A stretch of 64,000 nt of DNA from Leucobacter triazinivorans (GTDB lineage Bacteria > Actinomycetota > Actinomycetes > Actinomycetales > Microbacteriaceae): the NCBI RefSeq assembly GCF_004208635.1, contig NZ_CP035806.1, positions 558,001-622,000 of the forward strand, written 5' to 3'. Position 1 is the stretch's first letter. Every line of letters begins with the position of its first letter. Under the pieces are notes generated by a model that saw only the letters and a program-made list of their open reading frames with translations, searched no databases and was not told where the DNA came from. Of the stretch, positions 43,904 through 54,304 are shown piece by piece. Made by a program: the position numbers and the translations under genes.

Positions 43904-46831
43904 TCAGTCCCGCCCCGTCAGTTGCCACGCGTCCTCGTCGTCGTCGCCCTCGACCTCCTCGAGGCCGGCCTGGTGCTGCGCGATCGGGTCGTCGTATCGC
44001 GCATCGCCGAAGCCGTCCGACGATCCGAGGGGTTCGATGATGTCGGTCTCGGACTCCTCCGCGACCCCGGGGGCCGCGGGCGGGCGGGCGGCAGCGGGAT
44101 CCGCCTGCTGCGGCAGCGCCTGCGTCGCAGGCGCCGCGGCAGGCGCCGCGGCCGGCGGAGCGGCGAACGCCGCGGGCGTCGGCGAACCGCCGCCCTTGAT
44201 GCGGGTGATGACCTCGGGCAGCTGCTCGGGAGTGACGAGCACGTCGCGCGCCTTCGACCCCTCGGACGGCCCGACGATGTCCCGCGACTCCATGAGGTCC
44301 ATGAGGCGGCCGGCCTTGGCGAAGCCGACGCGCAGCTTGCGCTGCAGCATCGAGGTCGAGCCGAACTGCGAGGTGACCACGAGGTCGATCGCTGCGAGCA
44401 GCACCTCGAGGTCGTCGCCGATGTCCTCGTCGATCTCCTTCTTCTCGGCCGCCTGCGCGACGTCGGCGCGGTACTCGGGCTGGGCCTGGGCCTTGACGTG
44501 CGCGACCACCTGCGAGATCTCGGCCTCGCCCACCCAGGCGCCCTGCACGCGCATGGGTGTCGATTCGCCGTTGAGCAGCAGCAGGCCGTCGCCCTGACCG
44601 ATCAGCCGCTCGGCGCCGACCTCGTCGAGGATGACCCGGGAGTCGGTGCCCGAGGCCACGGCGAAGGCGTAGCGGCTCGGCACGTTCGACTTGATGACGC
44701 CGGTGACCACATTCACGGACGGACGCTGCGTGGCGAGCACGAGGTGGATGCCGGCCGCGCGCGCGAGCTGCGTGATGCGCTGGATGGAGTCCTCGACATC
44801 GCGCGGCGCGACCAGCATGAGGTCGGCGAGCTCGTCGACGACCACGAGGAGGTAGGGATAGGGCTTGAGCACGCGCTGACTGCCCGCGGGGAGCACGATC
44901 GAGCCCGAGCGCACCGCCTCGTTGAAGTCGTCGATGTGGCGGAACCCGAAGCTCGCCAGATCGTCATAGCGCATGTCCATCTCTTTCACGACCCACTGCA
45001 GCGCCTCGGCGGCCTTCTTCGGGTTCGTGATGATGGGGGTGATGAGATGCGGCACGCCCTGGTAGACGGTGAGCTCGACGCGCTTCGGGTCGACGAGCAC
45101 CATGCGCACCTCGGCCGGCGTCGCGCGCATGAGCAGGCTCGTGATCATCGAGTTGATGAAGCTCGACTTGCCGGAGCCGGTCGCTCCCGCTACGAGCAGG
45201 TGCGGCATCTTGGCGAGGTTGGCCACGACGAAGCCGCCCTTCACGTCCTTGCCGACACCGATGGTCATGGGGTGGGTGCTGCGCTGCGCCTTGTTCGAGC
45301 GCAGCACGTCGCCGAGGGCCACGTTCTCGCGGTCCTTGTTCGGGATCTCGATGCCGATGGCGCTCTTGCCCGGGATCGGCGAGAGGATGCGCACCTCGTT
45401 CGACGCCACCGCGTAGGAGAGGTTCTTGGAGAGCGCGGTGACCTTCTCGACCTTCACGCCAGGACCGAGCTCCACCTCGTACTGGGTCACCGTGGGGCCG
45501 CGCGAAAAGCCCGAGACCCGCGCGTCGACCTTGAACTCCTCGAACACGCGCGCGATCGCCGCCGTGATCTGATCGTTGGCGTCGGTGTGAGTCTTGGGGG
45601 CGTCGCCCGCGGCGAGGGTCGACTGGTCGGGCAGGCGGTACTCTGCCCGACTCGCGGCAGGATCGTGCGGCGGGGCGACGGCGAACGGTGCGACGGGGGC
45701 GGCATCGGCCGACGCCGCCGCGGGCTCGACGGCGGGATCGGCGAAATCGTCCCACGAATCGTCGCCGAGACCCGAGGCGCGGGAGCCGCCCGCGGCCTGC
45801 ACGGCGGCCTCCGCCTGATCAAGTTCGTCGAACAGGTCGGAGGGGAACACGTCGGTCGGCGCCTCGGGCGCGAGCGCGGATTCGAATGCGCCGTCGGACG
45901 TCGCCTCCTCAGCCGAGCCTCCGAGCGCGGAATCGAGCCCGACCCGGTCTGCGGCGTACTCCGGATCCTCCTCGCGACCCGAATCGGTGCGTCGCCACCA
46001 AGGTACGGAGGAACCGTCGCCGTCCTGCTCCTCGAGGTCGAAGAGGGTCTCCTGCTCGCTCTTGCGGGAGCGGCGGGACTTCTTCGACTCGGCCGCTGCG
46101 GGTGTGCCGTCCTCGCTCGATTCGCTCTCGACCACGCCGAAGAGGAACTCGTACGCCTCGCGCAGGCGGCGCACGATCCGCCCGGGCGGCGTCTTCGTGA
46201 TGATCAGCACCGACATCGCCAGCAGCAGCGACAGCACCGGCGTGGCCACCCACACCGTGAGGAAGAGCAGCGGCGCCCCGATCATCCAGCCGAGCAGCCC
46301 GCCCGCCTCGGCGAGCGCGGGCATGCCGTCGCGCGGGACCGGCTGACCGCCGTAGATGTGGGAGAGGCCCGCGATGCAGGTGATCGCGAGGAACAGACCG
46401 ATCGCGATGCGGCGGTTGTCGTTGACGCTCGAGGGATGGTTGAAGAGCCAGAGCGCGAAGCCGACCATGATGATCGGCAGCCCGAACGCCACCCGCCCGA
46501 AGAGCCCCCCGAAGGTCCAGGCGTCGAGCTGCACCGCGACGGGCTGCCCGATGAAGAACCACTCGACCACGGCGCCGACCACCGCGAGCAGCACGAGCAG
46601 CATGGGGACGCCGTCCCGACGATCGGCCGGTGCGAGGGGCTCGACGCGGAAGGCGCGCGCGGCGCCGCCCACCGCGTGCGCGAGTCCGTTCCAGGCGCGC
46701 ACGAGCACGCCCTCGGTGGGCTCCGGCTCGGCGAGCACCTTCGTTCTCGCGGTCGCGCGGGTGCCCGCGGCACGGGAACCCCGTGCCGCGGTCTTGCCCG
46801 TTTTTTCGCGCGAGGAAGCTTTGCTGGCCAT
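43904..46831 (-). CDS. ftsK: DNA translocase FtsK/SpoIIIE
   Basis: A 975-residue septal DNA pump. Four N-terminal membrane helices (about 75-235) anchor it, followed by an acidic linker, the alpha-beta motor with Walker [11 protein letters not shown] and Walker [12 protein letters not shown], and a C-terminal gamma domain ([19 protein letters not shown]) that reads polarity sequences. A Pro/Ala tail follows the gamma domain. The ATG is preceded by TACCCT with six bases between. Confidence 0.97.
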   Translation of the reverse strand: MASKASSREKTGKTAARGSRAAGTRATARTKVLAEPEPTEGVLVRAWNGLAHAVGGAARAFRVEPLAPADRRDGVPMLLVLLAVVGAVVEWFFIGQPVAVQLDAWTFGGLFGRVAFGLPIIMVGFALWLFNHPSSVNDNRRIAIGLFLAITCIAGLSHIYGGQPVPRDGMPALAEAGGLLGWMIGAPLLFLTVWVATPVLSLLLAMSVLIITKTPPGRIVRRLREAYEFLFGVVESESSEDGTPAAAESKKSRRSRKSEQETLFDLEEQDGDGSSVPWWRRTDSGREEDPEYAADRVGLDSALGGSAEEATSDGAFESALAPEAPTDVFPSDLFDELDQAEAAVQAAGGSRASGLGDDSWDDFADPAVEPAAASADAAPVAPFAVAPPHDPAASRAEYRLPDQSTLAAGDAPKTHTDANDQITAAIARVFEEFKVDARVSGFSRGPTVTQYEVELGPGVKVEKVTALSKNLSYAVASNEVRILSPIPGKSAIGIEIPNKDRENVALGDVLRSNKAQRSTHPMTIGVGKDVKGGFVVANLAKMPHLLVAGATGSGKSSFINSMITSLLMRATPAEVRMVLVDPKRVELTVYQGVPHLITPIITNPKKAAEALQWVVKEMDMRYDDLASFGFRHIDDFNEAVRSGSIVLPAGSQRVLKPYPYLLVVVDELADLMLVAPRDVEDSIQRITQLARAAGIHLVLATQRPSVNVVTGVIKSNVPSRYAFAVASGTDSRVILDEVGAERLIGQGDGLLLLNGESTPMRVQGAWVGEAEISQVVAHVKAQAQPEYRADVAQAAEKKEIDEDIGDDLEVLLAAIDLVVTSQFGSTSMLQRKLRVGFAKAGRLMDLMESRDIVGPSEGSKARDVLVTPEQLPEVITRIKGGGSPTPAAFAAPPAAAPAAAPATQALPQQADPAAARPPAAPGVAEESETDIIEPLGSSDGFGDARYDDPIAQHQAGLEEVEGDDDEDAWQLTGRD

Positions 46832-46837
46832 ACTCCG

Positions 46838-46843
46838 AGGGTA
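46838..46843 (-). promoter_or_regulatory. -10 box, leaderless promoter of ftsK
   Basis: TACCCT (minus strand) ends six bases before the ftsK ATG at 46831. Confidence 0.5.
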
Positions 46844-46928
46844 CGTTCGACCTCGGACATTCGCGAGGTGACGCTCCGGCACGGACGGAATCAGGCGGAA
46901 TCGGATGGGCACCTGGTCCACGCGGGTC

Positions 46929-47005
46929 TCGACTCGCTCCGCTCCCTCAACCGGCCGGGATCGACGCGGGATTCGACTCGCTCCGCTCGCTCAACCGACC
47001 GGGAC
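46929..47005. repeat. palindromic repeat family C, two half copies
   Basis: TCGACTCGCTCCGCTCCCTC and TTCGACTCGCTCCGCTCGCT, each followed by CAACCG-CCGGGA, lie in tandem about 44 bases apart. Both have the same orientation, so no hairpin forms, unlike the copy at 27420. Confidence 0.75.
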
Positions 47006-47019
47006 CGGCGGCGAGCCGC

Positions 47020-48054
47020 TCAGCGCCTGCGCAGCTTGCGCACGATCCGCTTGGCGAGCGGCAGACCCTCGGTCCAGATCCGGTACCCCGGGCCCGGGCG
47101 ATCCCACGATCCCGCCAGCAGGTTCTCGTGCGAGGCCCAGCCCTTCTTGAACGTGGTGACGCCGTCGTTGATCAGCCCGCCGAAGTCGTAGCGCTCGATC
47201 CCGATCGACTTCATGTGCCGGATCACGTGCCACTTCAGCGCGTAGTTGGCGCGCAGCCGCTGCCCGGTCTCGCTCATTCCGCCGTAGAGCTCGAACGCGG
47301 TGCGCGACGACTTCGCCATGAACAGGAAGGCCACCGGCCGGTCGTCGACGTACGCCGCCCAGACCGGCGAGTCCTCTCCCAGCATCGTGAACGCGTCGTG
47401 GTAGTACGAGTCCTCGTGTAGCCCGAAATCGGCGCGCTCGCTCGTCTCCCGGTACACCTCGAGGCACGCGTCGAGCTGCTCGAGCGTCTCGACCGGCCGG
47501 ATGGACAGCGACTCCTCGCGTCCCGCCTTGCGCACGTATTGCCGGTGCTTCTTCGACATGTCGGCGAGCAGCTCGTCCTCCGAGCGCCGCAGGTCGAGGA
47601 TCAGCGTGCGCGCGGGCAGCACCGGGGTCCCGGCTTCGCGCCAGCGCTCGCCGAGCGGGAACTCCCCCGCGTCCTCATCCGGCTCGATCGACACCGCGAC
47701 GGCGCGCCGCGACCCGTGCACGTGGTCGGCGACGGCATCGGCCACCTCCGCGGGCGTCGGCGAGGGGGCGGGGCGCTCCGGATCCTGCTCGTTCCTGGCG
47801 AGCACCGGGCCGCGAGGCGCGTAGACGAAGCCGCCCAGCGGGCCGGGCAGCGCGCGCGTGAGCAGCTGGCAGGCGCCGACGACGGGGGCATCGGATCCGG
47901 ATCCGCGCCGCACGAGCACGCGTTCGGCGCTCCACCGATGGGCGGACTTGAGCTCGCCCCAGCCCCACAGCTGCAGCGGGTGGCCGCCGAGATCTTTCAC
48001 CGTCGCGTCCCAGAGGGCGCGATCCGTGCAGGGGGCGACGGAGAGGGAGGTCAC
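47020..48054 (-). CDS. FemAB-family peptidyltransferase (second)
   Basis: A 344-residue GNAT-fold ligase. LADMSKKHRQYVRKAGRE is the FemX/FemAB signature that contacts lipid II, and YDFGGLINDGVTTFKKGWAS is the C-terminal one. Such proteins add amino acids from aminoacyl-tRNA to the peptidoglycan stem peptide. The GTG overlaps the murJ stop (GTGA). With the ligase before murJ it could build the interpeptide bridge on lipid II just before flipping. Confidence 0.85.
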   Translation of the reverse strand: MTSLSVAPCTDRALWDATVKDLGGHPLQLWGWGELKSAHRWSAERVLVRRGSGSDAPVVGACQLLTRALPGPLGGFVYAPRGPVLARNEQDPERPAPSPTPAEVADAVADHVHGSRRAVAVSIEPDEDAGEFPLGERWREAGTPVLPARTLILDLRRSEDELLADMSKKHRQYVRKAGREESLSIRPVETLEQLDACLEVYRETSERADFGLHEDSYYHDAFTMLGEDSPVWAAYVDDRPVAFLFMAKSSRTAFELYGGMSETGQRLRANYALKWHVIRHMKSIGIERYDFGGLINDGVTTFKKGWASHENLLAGSWDRPGPGYRIWTEGLPLAKRIVRKLRRR

Positions 48055-49667
48055 GAGCGGTTCCTTCCGAGTTTGCGGGAGACGAAGGCGGTGAGCTCGG
48101 CGAGCTCCGGGGAGCGCACGAGCTTCAGACCGAGCAGGTACACCGCGCCGACCAGGAGCGCGACGACGATTGCGAGCCCGACGGCGGCGAGGATCCCGTA
48201 CCCGGGCACGAGATTCACCACGAGCGCCGTGGCGACGAGGCCCACGACGAGTGCGGGGACCGCAGCGATCGCGTAGAGCAGCAGGCTCGCGAGGATGCGG
48301 GAGGCGTCGATGAAGCCGATGCGGCGGCGCAGGAGCCAGACCGCGAGCAGCGCCTGGACCACCGTGGTGAAGCCGAAGGCGAGGGCGTATGCCGGGCCGA
48401 GCATATCCTTCGGCAGCACCAGCAATCCGAGAGATATGACGACCAGCAGCACGATCTGCACGGTGGTGAACACGAAGGGGGTGCGCGTGTCGGAGAGGGC
48501 GTAGAACGCCCGCTGCACGATGAACAGGAAGCTGTAGGCCGCCAACCCGATCATGTAGCACTGGAGCACGATCGTGAACTGCCCCACCAGCTCCTGCGAC
48601 GCGCCGGGATTCATGACGGTGCTGATGAACGGCGCCGTCGCGAAGATCACCACGGAGGCGAACACCATGACCAGTAGGATCTGCCGCGCCGACGTCGAGA
48701 AGTCGGCGCGGAACTCGGCCATCCGGCCGCTCTGCCCCCAGTGCGAGAGCCGCGTGAAGTATGCGGTGGCGAGCGAGACCGCGATCACGGAGTGCGGCAT
48801 CATGAACAGCAGCCAGGCGTTCTGCATGGCGAGGGCCGACGGCCCCTCGCCCGACGCGCTGTTGATGACGTTGTTGGTGACGATGCCGCCCAGCTGCATC
48901 ACGACGATCGTGGCGAGGCTCCACCCGGCGATGCGCCCGGTGTGTCCGAGCCCCATGCCCCGCCACCGGAAATCGGGGCGGTAGCGGATGCCGGCCTTGC
49001 GCCACGAGACGAAGAGGATCAGCGCCTGCGCCGCGACGCCCAACGTCGCGCTGCCCGCGAGCACTGCGATGGCCGCCGGCGTCCAGTCCTCCGGTGCGCG
49101 CGTGCCGTTGGGGTCGGCGCCGTACATGGCGATGAACACCGCGATGCCGGCGATCGCGATGACGTTGTTGAGCACCGGGGCCCAGGTGAACGGGCCGAAG
49201 ACGCTCCGCGCGTTCAGCACTTCGCCGAGCATCGTGTAGAGCCCGTAGAACACGATCTGCGGCAGGCACCAGTAGGCGAAGGCGATGGCGAGGGATCGCT
49301 GCTCATCGGACCACGCCACGGTGAACACCCACACGATCCACGGCGCCGCGAGCATCGTCACGGCCGTCACGGCGGTGAGTGCCGTCATGACCAGCGTGAA
49401 CACCTTGTTGATGTACCCGGCACCGCCGTCGGCGTTCTTGGCCGCCTTCACGATCTGCGGCACGAGCACGGCGTTGAGCATGCCGCCCAGCAGGATCATG
49501 TAGAGCGTGTTCGGCAGCAGATTGCCGTTCGCGAAGGCGTCGCCCGAGAGCGATTCGACCTGGCCGATGGCGTAGACGAGCAGGATGGCCTTCGCGAATC
49601 CCAGAATGCGCGAGACCATGGTGCCCGAGGCCATCACCGCGCTCGCGCGCATGATTCCCGAGGCCAT
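48051..49667 (-). CDS. murJ: lipid II flippase MurJ
   Basis: A 538-residue MOP-superfamily protein with 14 predicted membrane segments. Motifs typical of MurJ include GFAKAILLVYAIG, NLLPNTLYMILLGGMLNAVLVPQ and RAFYALSDTRTPF. It moves lipid II across the membrane for wall synthesis. The usual actinobacterial kinase-like extension is absent. The ATG overlaps the stop of the upstream FemAB gene by one base (TGATG). Confidence 0.9.
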   Translation of the reverse strand: MASGIMRASAVMASGTMVSRILGFAKAILLVYAIGQVESLSGDAFANGNLLPNTLYMILLGGMLNAVLVPQIVKAAKNADGGAGYINKVFTLVMTALTAVTAVTMLAAPWIVWVFTVAWSDEQRSLAIAFAYWCLPQIVFYGLYTMLGEVLNARSVFGPFTWAPVLNNVIAIAGIAVFIAMYGADPNGTRAPEDWTPAAIAVLAGSATLGVAAQALILFVSWRKAGIRYRPDFRWRGMGLGHTGRIAGWSLATIVVMQLGGIVTNNVINSASGEGPSALAMQNAWLLFMMPHSVIAVSLATAYFTRLSHWGQSGRMAEFRADFSTSARQILLVMVFASVVIFATAPFISTVMNPGASQELVGQFTIVLQCYMIGLAAYSFLFIVQRAFYALSDTRTPFVFTTVQIVLLVVISLGLLVLPKDMLGPAYALAFGFTTVVQALLAVWLLRRRIGFIDASRILASLLLYAIAAVPALVVGLVATALVVNLVPGYGILAAVGLAIVVALLVGAVYLLGLKLVRSPELAELTAFVSRKLGRNRS

Positions 49668-50842
49668 CAGTAGTAAGGATCCTTCCTGACCGCCAGCGAC
49701 CAGCGGCGTGCGAGCCGATCCCCGAGCTTCGTCCAGAAGGCATACGCCCACGGCTTCAGCGGCAGGTCGAAGGCGCCGGCGTAGTCGGTGATCTCGGGGG
49801 CGAAGGAGCGCTTGAACTGGCCCACTCCGAACAGCGGATGCTCGCGATCGTCCGCGCGATCCGCGGGAGGCGCGCCGCACAGATCGTGCGTCCGCGCACC
49901 GCGCTCGGCGGCCCAGCGGAGCACTTCCCACTGCAGCGCGTGCGAGGCTCCGTAGGCCGACTTGGCGCGCACCGACGCCCCGTCCTTGTAGGTGGTCTTG
50001 TCGCCGAGCGCTATCGCGTAGGCGCCCGCGACCAGCTCGGGCGCTCCATCGGCGCCGGCGCGGTGGGCGAAGAACATCTGCCCGGATCCCGGCGCGGTGG
50101 CGCCGGATCCGGATCCGGAAGCACGCGATGCGTGCTCCCCGGAGGATCCTGCGCGCTCGAAGCCCTGCCAGAACGCGCGGTAGTACTGCTCCGAGCGCAG
50201 CACGAACCGCCCTTCGGCGGTCTCGCGCAGCAGGCGGTACAGCGCGGCGCAGTTCTCGTCGGTCGCGGGCACCCGGGACACCACGATGCCGTCGCGGCGT
50301 GCGCGGGTGATGGAATTGCGGGCCTTCTTGCCGAGGCCGGCGAGCAGCTGCTCGTCGGAGCGTCCCGGCTCGCCGAGGTCGACGAGCACCGTCGAGGGGT
50401 TCGGGATGATGCGCACGGTGTCCCGGTATCCCGCAGCGCGGATCGCATCACGGGCTTCGGGTGCGAGGCGCGGCTCGATCTTCAGCAGGAACGCGCCGCG
50501 CGAGCGCGCGAGATCCGCGACCGCAGAGGCCGCCTCGAGCACCGCGGCCGCGTCCTCCCCCGCCGGGCCGGCTGGCAGGTGCCACCACTCGCCGAGCAGC
50601 GGCACGCGCTTCGCGAGCACGCCGACGGCCACTGCCGAGCGACCGGGCCGCTCGACCACCACGCGGTAGTCGCGATATCCGCCCTGCTCGCGTTTCACGG
50701 CCAGGTAGGCCTCGCCCATCCAGACCTCGCCGCCGTCCGGGTTCGCCGCGACGAGCGCATCCCAGCCGCCGCGCTCCGCCTCATCGGCGAAGCGCGCGAC
50801 CGCGCCTCCTGCGGAGGCGGCACCCGCGTGGGATCCCGCCAC
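49667..50842 (-). CDS. FemAB-family peptidyltransferase (first)
   Basis: A 391-residue protein with two GNAT-like halves. AGLGKKARNSITRARRDG is the lipid II-contacting loop and HALQWEVLRWAAERGARTHDLCG the conserved second-half motif; GVGQFKRSFAPEI is the C-terminal signature. A Gly/Ser linker near residue 245 is unusual. Start GTG at 50842 is three bases after the rnj stop. The amino acid it transfers cannot be deduced. Confidence 0.83.
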   Translation of the reverse strand: MAGSHAGAASAGGAVARFADEAERGGWDALVAANPDGGEVWMGEAYLAVKREQGGYRDYRVVVERPGRSAVAVGVLAKRVPLLGEWWHLPAGPAGEDAAAVLEAASAVADLARSRGAFLLKIEPRLAPEARDAIRAAGYRDTVRIIPNPSTVLVDLGEPGRSDEQLLAGLGKKARNSITRARRDGIVVSRVPATDENCAALYRLLRETAEGRFVLRSEQYYRAFWQGFERAGSSGEHASRASGSGSGATAPGSGQMFFAHRAGADGAPELVAGAYAIALGDKTTYKDGASVRAKSAYGASHALQWEVLRWAAERGARTHDLCGAPPADRADDREHPLFGVGQFKRSFAPEITDYAGAFDLPLKPWAYAFWTKLGDRLARRWSLAVRKDPYY

Positions 50843-50845
50843 CGC

Positions 50846-52522
50846 TCAGACCACCACCACGACGGGCACGATCATGGCCTTGCGGCGCAGCTTGGTGCCC
50901 ACCCAGCGGCCGATCGTGCGGCGCACGATCTGCTGCAGCTGGTGGTGGTCGGTCACACCGTCCTTCATGGCGTCCTCGAGCGCGCTCGCGATCTGCGGCG
51001 TGATCTTGTCGAAGACGTGAGCGTCCTCCGCGACGCCCTTCGCGTGGATCTCGGGGCCCGACACGATCTGGCCGAGCGTCGTCTCCACCACGGTGATCAC
51101 CGAGATGAAGCCCTCCTCGGCGAGCGTGCGGCGATCCCGCAGATCGTCGTCGGTGACCCGGCCAACGCTCTTGCCGTCGACGTAGATGAAATCGGTGTCG
51201 AGCTGTCCCACAGCGCGGGCCACGCCGTCGACCAGGTCGACGACCGTGCCGTTCTCGGCGATGACGGTGCGGTTCTGCGGCACGCCCGTCTCGATCGCGA
51301 GCGCGGCGTTCGCCACCAGCATGCGGTACTCGCCGTGGATGGGCATGACGTTCTTGGGGCGCACGATGTTGTAGCAGTAGAGCAGTTCGCCCGCGGCGGC
51401 GTGCCCGGAGACGTGCACCTTCGCGTTGCCCTTGTGCACCACGTGGGCGCCCAGCTTGATGAGGCCGTCGATCACCCGGTAGACCGAGGTCTCGTTGCCC
51501 GGGATGAGGCTCGATGCGAGGATCACGGTGTCGCCCGCGCCCACCTCGACCTGATGCTCGCGGTTGACCATGCGGCTGAGCACCGCCATCGGCTCGCCCT
51601 GCGAGCCCGTGGACATGTAGACGATGCGGTGGTCGGGGATGTCGCCGCTCTTCTTGAGGTCGACCAGCACGCCCTCGGGCACGTCGAGGTACCCGAGGTC
51701 GGCCGCGATCTTCATGTTGCGCACCATCGAACGGCCCAGCAGCACGACGCGCCGTCCGTTGGCGTGGGCCGCGTCGAGCACCTGCTGCACGCGATGCACG
51801 TGGCTCGAGAAACTCGCGACGACCACCTTGCCCGGCGTCTTCGCAATGACCTGCTCGATGACCGGGCCGATGTTCTTCTCGAGCGGGGTGAACCCCGGCA
51901 CGTCGGCGTTCGTGGAGTCGGTCATGAAGAGGTCGACGCCCTCCTCCCCGAGACGCGCGAACGCGCGCAGATCGGTGATGCGGCCGTCGAGCGGCAACTG
52001 ATCCATCTTGAAGTCGCCGGTGCCGATCACCAGGCCCGCGTCGGTGCGGATCGCGACGGCGAGCGCGTCGGGGATCGAGTGGTTCACCGCGATGAACTCG
52101 AGGTCGAACGGGCCGTACTGCACCCGGTCGTCCTCGGCGACCACGCGGGTCACCGGGCGGATGCGGTGCTCCTTGAGCTTCGCCTCGACGAAGGCGAGGG
52201 TCAGCTTGGAGCCGATGAGCGGGATGTCCTCGCGCAGCTTGAGCAGGTAGGGCACACCGCCGATGTGATCCTCGTGACCGTGCGTGAGCACGACGGCCAC
52301 GACGTCGCCGAGGCGATCCTCGATCTTGGTGATGTCGGGCAGGATCAGGTCGACGCCCGGGTGCTGCACCTCGGGGAAGAAGACGCCGCAGTCGACGATC
52401 AGCAGCTTGCCGTCGATCTCGTAGACGGTCATGTTGCGACCGACCTCGCCGAGACCGCCGAGCGGCGTGATGCGCAGCGCCCCCGGTTCGAGGGCGGGAG
52501 GGGCGTATGCGGGATTCGTCAT
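50846..52522 (-). CDS. rnj: ribonuclease J
   Basis: A 558-residue metallo-beta-lactamase/beta-CASP nuclease. The zinc ligands are in LTHGHEDHIGG, and the beta-CASP part holds DSTNAD, SFSSHVHR and VHVSGHAAAGE. It has 5' exo- and endonuclease activity in mRNA decay and rRNA maturation. The ATG follows AAGGAA. It lies between dapA and ftsK as in most Actinomycetota. Confidence 0.96.
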   Translation of the reverse strand: MTNPAYAPPALEPGALRITPLGGLGEVGRNMTVYEIDGKLLIVDCGVFFPEVQHPGVDLILPDITKIEDRLGDVVAVVLTHGHEDHIGGVPYLLKLREDIPLIGSKLTLAFVEAKLKEHRIRPVTRVVAEDDRVQYGPFDLEFIAVNHSIPDALAVAIRTDAGLVIGTGDFKMDQLPLDGRITDLRAFARLGEEGVDLFMTDSTNADVPGFTPLEKNIGPVIEQVIAKTPGKVVVASFSSHVHRVQQVLDAAHANGRRVVLLGRSMVRNMKIAADLGYLDVPEGVLVDLKKSGDIPDHRIVYMSTGSQGEPMAVLSRMVNREHQVEVGAGDTVILASSLIPGNETSVYRVIDGLIKLGAHVVHKGNAKVHVSGHAAAGELLYCYNIVRPKNVMPIHGEYRMLVANAALAIETGVPQNRTVIAENGTVVDLVDGVARAVGQLDTDFIYVDGKSVGRVTDDDLRDRRTLAEEGFISVITVVETTLGQIVSGPEIHAKGVAEDAHVFDKITPQIASALEDAMKDGVTDHHQLQQIVRRTIGRWVGTKLRRKAMIVPVVVVV

Positions 52523-52550
52523 GTGTTCCTTGTGTCTGTTGCTCCGATTC

Positions 52551-52619
52551 GTCATTCTGCGGGAGCGAAACGAGTCGCAGAATCTCACTCGAAGATCCTG
52601 CGACTGCGCGCAGGATGAC
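52551..52619. repeat. palindromic repeat family B, copy 2
   Basis: GTCATTCTGCGGGAGCGAAA and the closing CGCGCAGGATGAC are outer arms; AGTCGCAGAATCT and AGATCCTGCGACT are inner arms. It fills the rnj-dapA gap. Confidence 0.8.
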
Positions 52620-52624
52620 TGTGG

Positions 52625-53602
52625 TCAGCGGGTGGTGCCTGCGATCTGGGGCAGCGCACCGCCGGCAGCCGCGTTGCGGTCCGGCCTGAAGTTCGAAAGG
52701 TCGATGCCCGGCACATCGCCCACGAGCGCGAGTTCGTCCTCGATGAGGGCGGCCTCCCACTCCTCCGGGCCGACGAGGGGCAGGCGCACGCGCGGGCTGC
52801 CGATGCGGCCCAGGCCGTGCAGGATGTACTTCGCCGCCACCGTGCCCGGCACGTGGGTCATGACGGCGCGCACCAGGGGCTCGAGCCGCTGGTGCATGTC
52901 GCGGGCCGTGCGCAGATCGCCCGCGTTGACCGCGTCGATGATGGCCCGGTAGGGCGCCGCGGCGATGTTCGCCGTGACTCCGATGAGCCCGGTCGCCCCG
53001 ATCGCGAGATGCGGCAGCACGTTGGCGTCGTCGCCCGAGAAGTACATGAGGTCGGTCTGGTTGAGCACACGGCTCACCTCGCTGAAGTCGCCCTTGGCGT
53101 CCTTCACAGCGAGGATGTTCGGGTGCTTCGCGAGGCGCAGGATCGTCTCGTACGTGATGGGCACGCCCGTGCGGCCGGGGATGTCGTAGAGGATGACCGG
53201 CAGCTCGGTGGCGTCGGCGACCATGCGGAAGTGCGTGAGCAGGCCCGCCTGGGTCGGCTTGTTGTAATAGGGCGTGACGATCATCACGCCGTCGGCGCCG
53301 GCCTTCTCGCTGGCCCGGTACAGCTCGATGGCGTGCGCGGTCTCGTTGGATCCGCCCCCCGTGATCACCTTCGCGCGACCGCTCGACACCGACTTCGCGA
53401 CCTCGACCAGCTTGATCTTCTCGGGGTCGGTGAGCGTGGAGGTCTCACCGGTGGTGCCGGTGACCACGATCCCGTCGGCACCGCTCGCGATGCAGTCGTC
53501 GATGTGCTTCTCGGTCGCGGCCCAATCGACTTCGCCGTCCGCCTGGAACGGCGTGACGAGTGCGACGAGTACCTGACCGAAGGGGTTTTCCTGGTTTGCC
53601 AC
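52625..53602 (-). CDS. dapA: 4-hydroxy-tetrahydrodipicolinate synthase
   Basis: A 325-residue TIM barrel. The Schiff-base Lys is in ILAVKDAKGDF, the pyruvate site in GTTGETSTL, and the Tyr of the triad in YYNKPTQAGL. It condenses pyruvate with aspartate semialdehyde, the first step to lysine and DAP. The GTG at 53602 is six bases after TAGCCT, so the message is probably leaderless. The tail after the barrel is slightly longer than usual. Confidence 0.96.
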   Translation of the reverse strand: MANQENPFGQVLVALVTPFQADGEVDWAATEKHIDDCIASGADGIVVTGTTGETSTLTDPEKIKLVEVAKSVSSGRAKVITGGGSNETAHAIELYRASEKAGADGVMIVTPYYNKPTQAGLLTHFRMVADATELPVILYDIPGRTGVPITYETILRLAKHPNILAVKDAKGDFSEVSRVLNQTDLMYFSGDDANVLPHLAIGATGLIGVTANIAAAPYRAIIDAVNAGDLRTARDMHQRLEPLVRAVMTHVPGTVAAKYILHGLGRIGSPRVRLPLVGPEEWEAALIEDELALVGDVPGIDLSNFRPDRNAAAGGALPQIAGTTR

Positions 53603-53608
53603 CTCACT

Positions 53609-53614
53609 AGGCTA
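53609..53614 (-). promoter_or_regulatory. -10 box, leaderless promoter of dapA
   Basis: TAGCCT (minus strand) ends six bases before the dapA GTG. Confidence 0.5.
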
Positions 53615-53665
53615 CCGGACTCCGCTGACATCGCGGGTCTACCGCTCGACCGCGGCCCCTGCGGG

Positions 53666-54175
53666 TCAGGCGCGCACCCAGCGCTGGAAGGCGTAGCTCA
53701 GGCCCGTCGAGGACGTCTCCGGTTCGGTCTGCTCCTGCAGCACGAACTCGGGCCCGATCTGCGGCGCGAAAGTGTCGGCGTCGGGCACGTCGAGCTCGAT
53801 GCGGGTCACCACCAGCTCGTCGGCCAGCGACATCGCTGCCCGGTACAGCTCTCCGCCGCCCATGATCCAGACGCGCTCCGCCCCGCGATCCCGGGTCTCG
53901 GCCAGCGCTTCGTCGAGCGAGTGCGCCACGATCGCCCCGGGCGCGGCGAACCCGCGATCCCGCGTCACGACGACGTTCTCGCGTCCCGGAAGCGGCCGGA
54001 ATCGCGCGGGCAGCGACTCCCAGGTGCGGCGGCCCATGATGACGGGCGCCCCGAGTGTCTCGCGCTTGAAGTGCGAGAGATCCTCGGGCAGGTGCCAGGG
54101 CATCTCTCCCCCGCGGCCGATCGCGCCGCGACCGCCGACGCCGCGGGCCTCGGCCCAGATCATCCCGATGCTCAC
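53666..54175 (-). CDS. dfrA: dihydrofolate reductase
   Basis: A 169-residue DHFR with IGMIWAEARGVGGRGAIG, the active-site segment MPWHLPEDLSHFK and the NADPH loop VIMGRRTWESLP. The active-site acidic residue is Glu or Asp in PEDL. It regenerates THF consumed by ThyA, encoded just upstream. The GTG at 54175 is chosen because AAGGAGG lies seven bases before it; an ATG at 54196 has no such site. Confidence 0.94.
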   Translation of the reverse strand: MSIGMIWAEARGVGGRGAIGRGGEMPWHLPEDLSHFKRETLGAPVIMGRRTWESLPARFRPLPGRENVVVTRDRGFAAPGAIVAHSLDEALAETRDRGAERVWIMGGGELYRAAMSLADELVVTRIELDVPDADTFAPQIGPEFVLQEQTEPETSSTGLSYAFQRWVRA

Positions 54176-54193
54176 GACCTCGCCTCCTTCTGC

Positions 54194-54258
54194 CATCCTG
54201 CGCGAAATCGCAGGATCTCACCGATGGATCCTGCGACTCGCAAGCTCGCGCAGGATGA
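54194..54258. repeat. palindromic repeat family B, copy 3
   Basis: CATCCTGCGCGAAATCGCAG and GATCCTGCGACTCGCAAGCT are followed by the closing CGCGCAGGATGA. It fills most of the thyA-dfrA gap and overlaps the dfrA upstream region. Confidence 0.75.
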
Positions 54259-54304
54259 CCTCCTGGAGCAGGTTCGCGCAGCGTGCACGCGCACCGGCGA
54301 TCCC

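Noticed and set aside
43871..47191. 1106-codon open frame on the plus strand opposite ftsK
   Set aside because: It is the antisense shadow of a high-GC gene: Arg/Gly/His/Asp-rich composition, no recognisable domain, and ftsK on the other strand is unmistakable.
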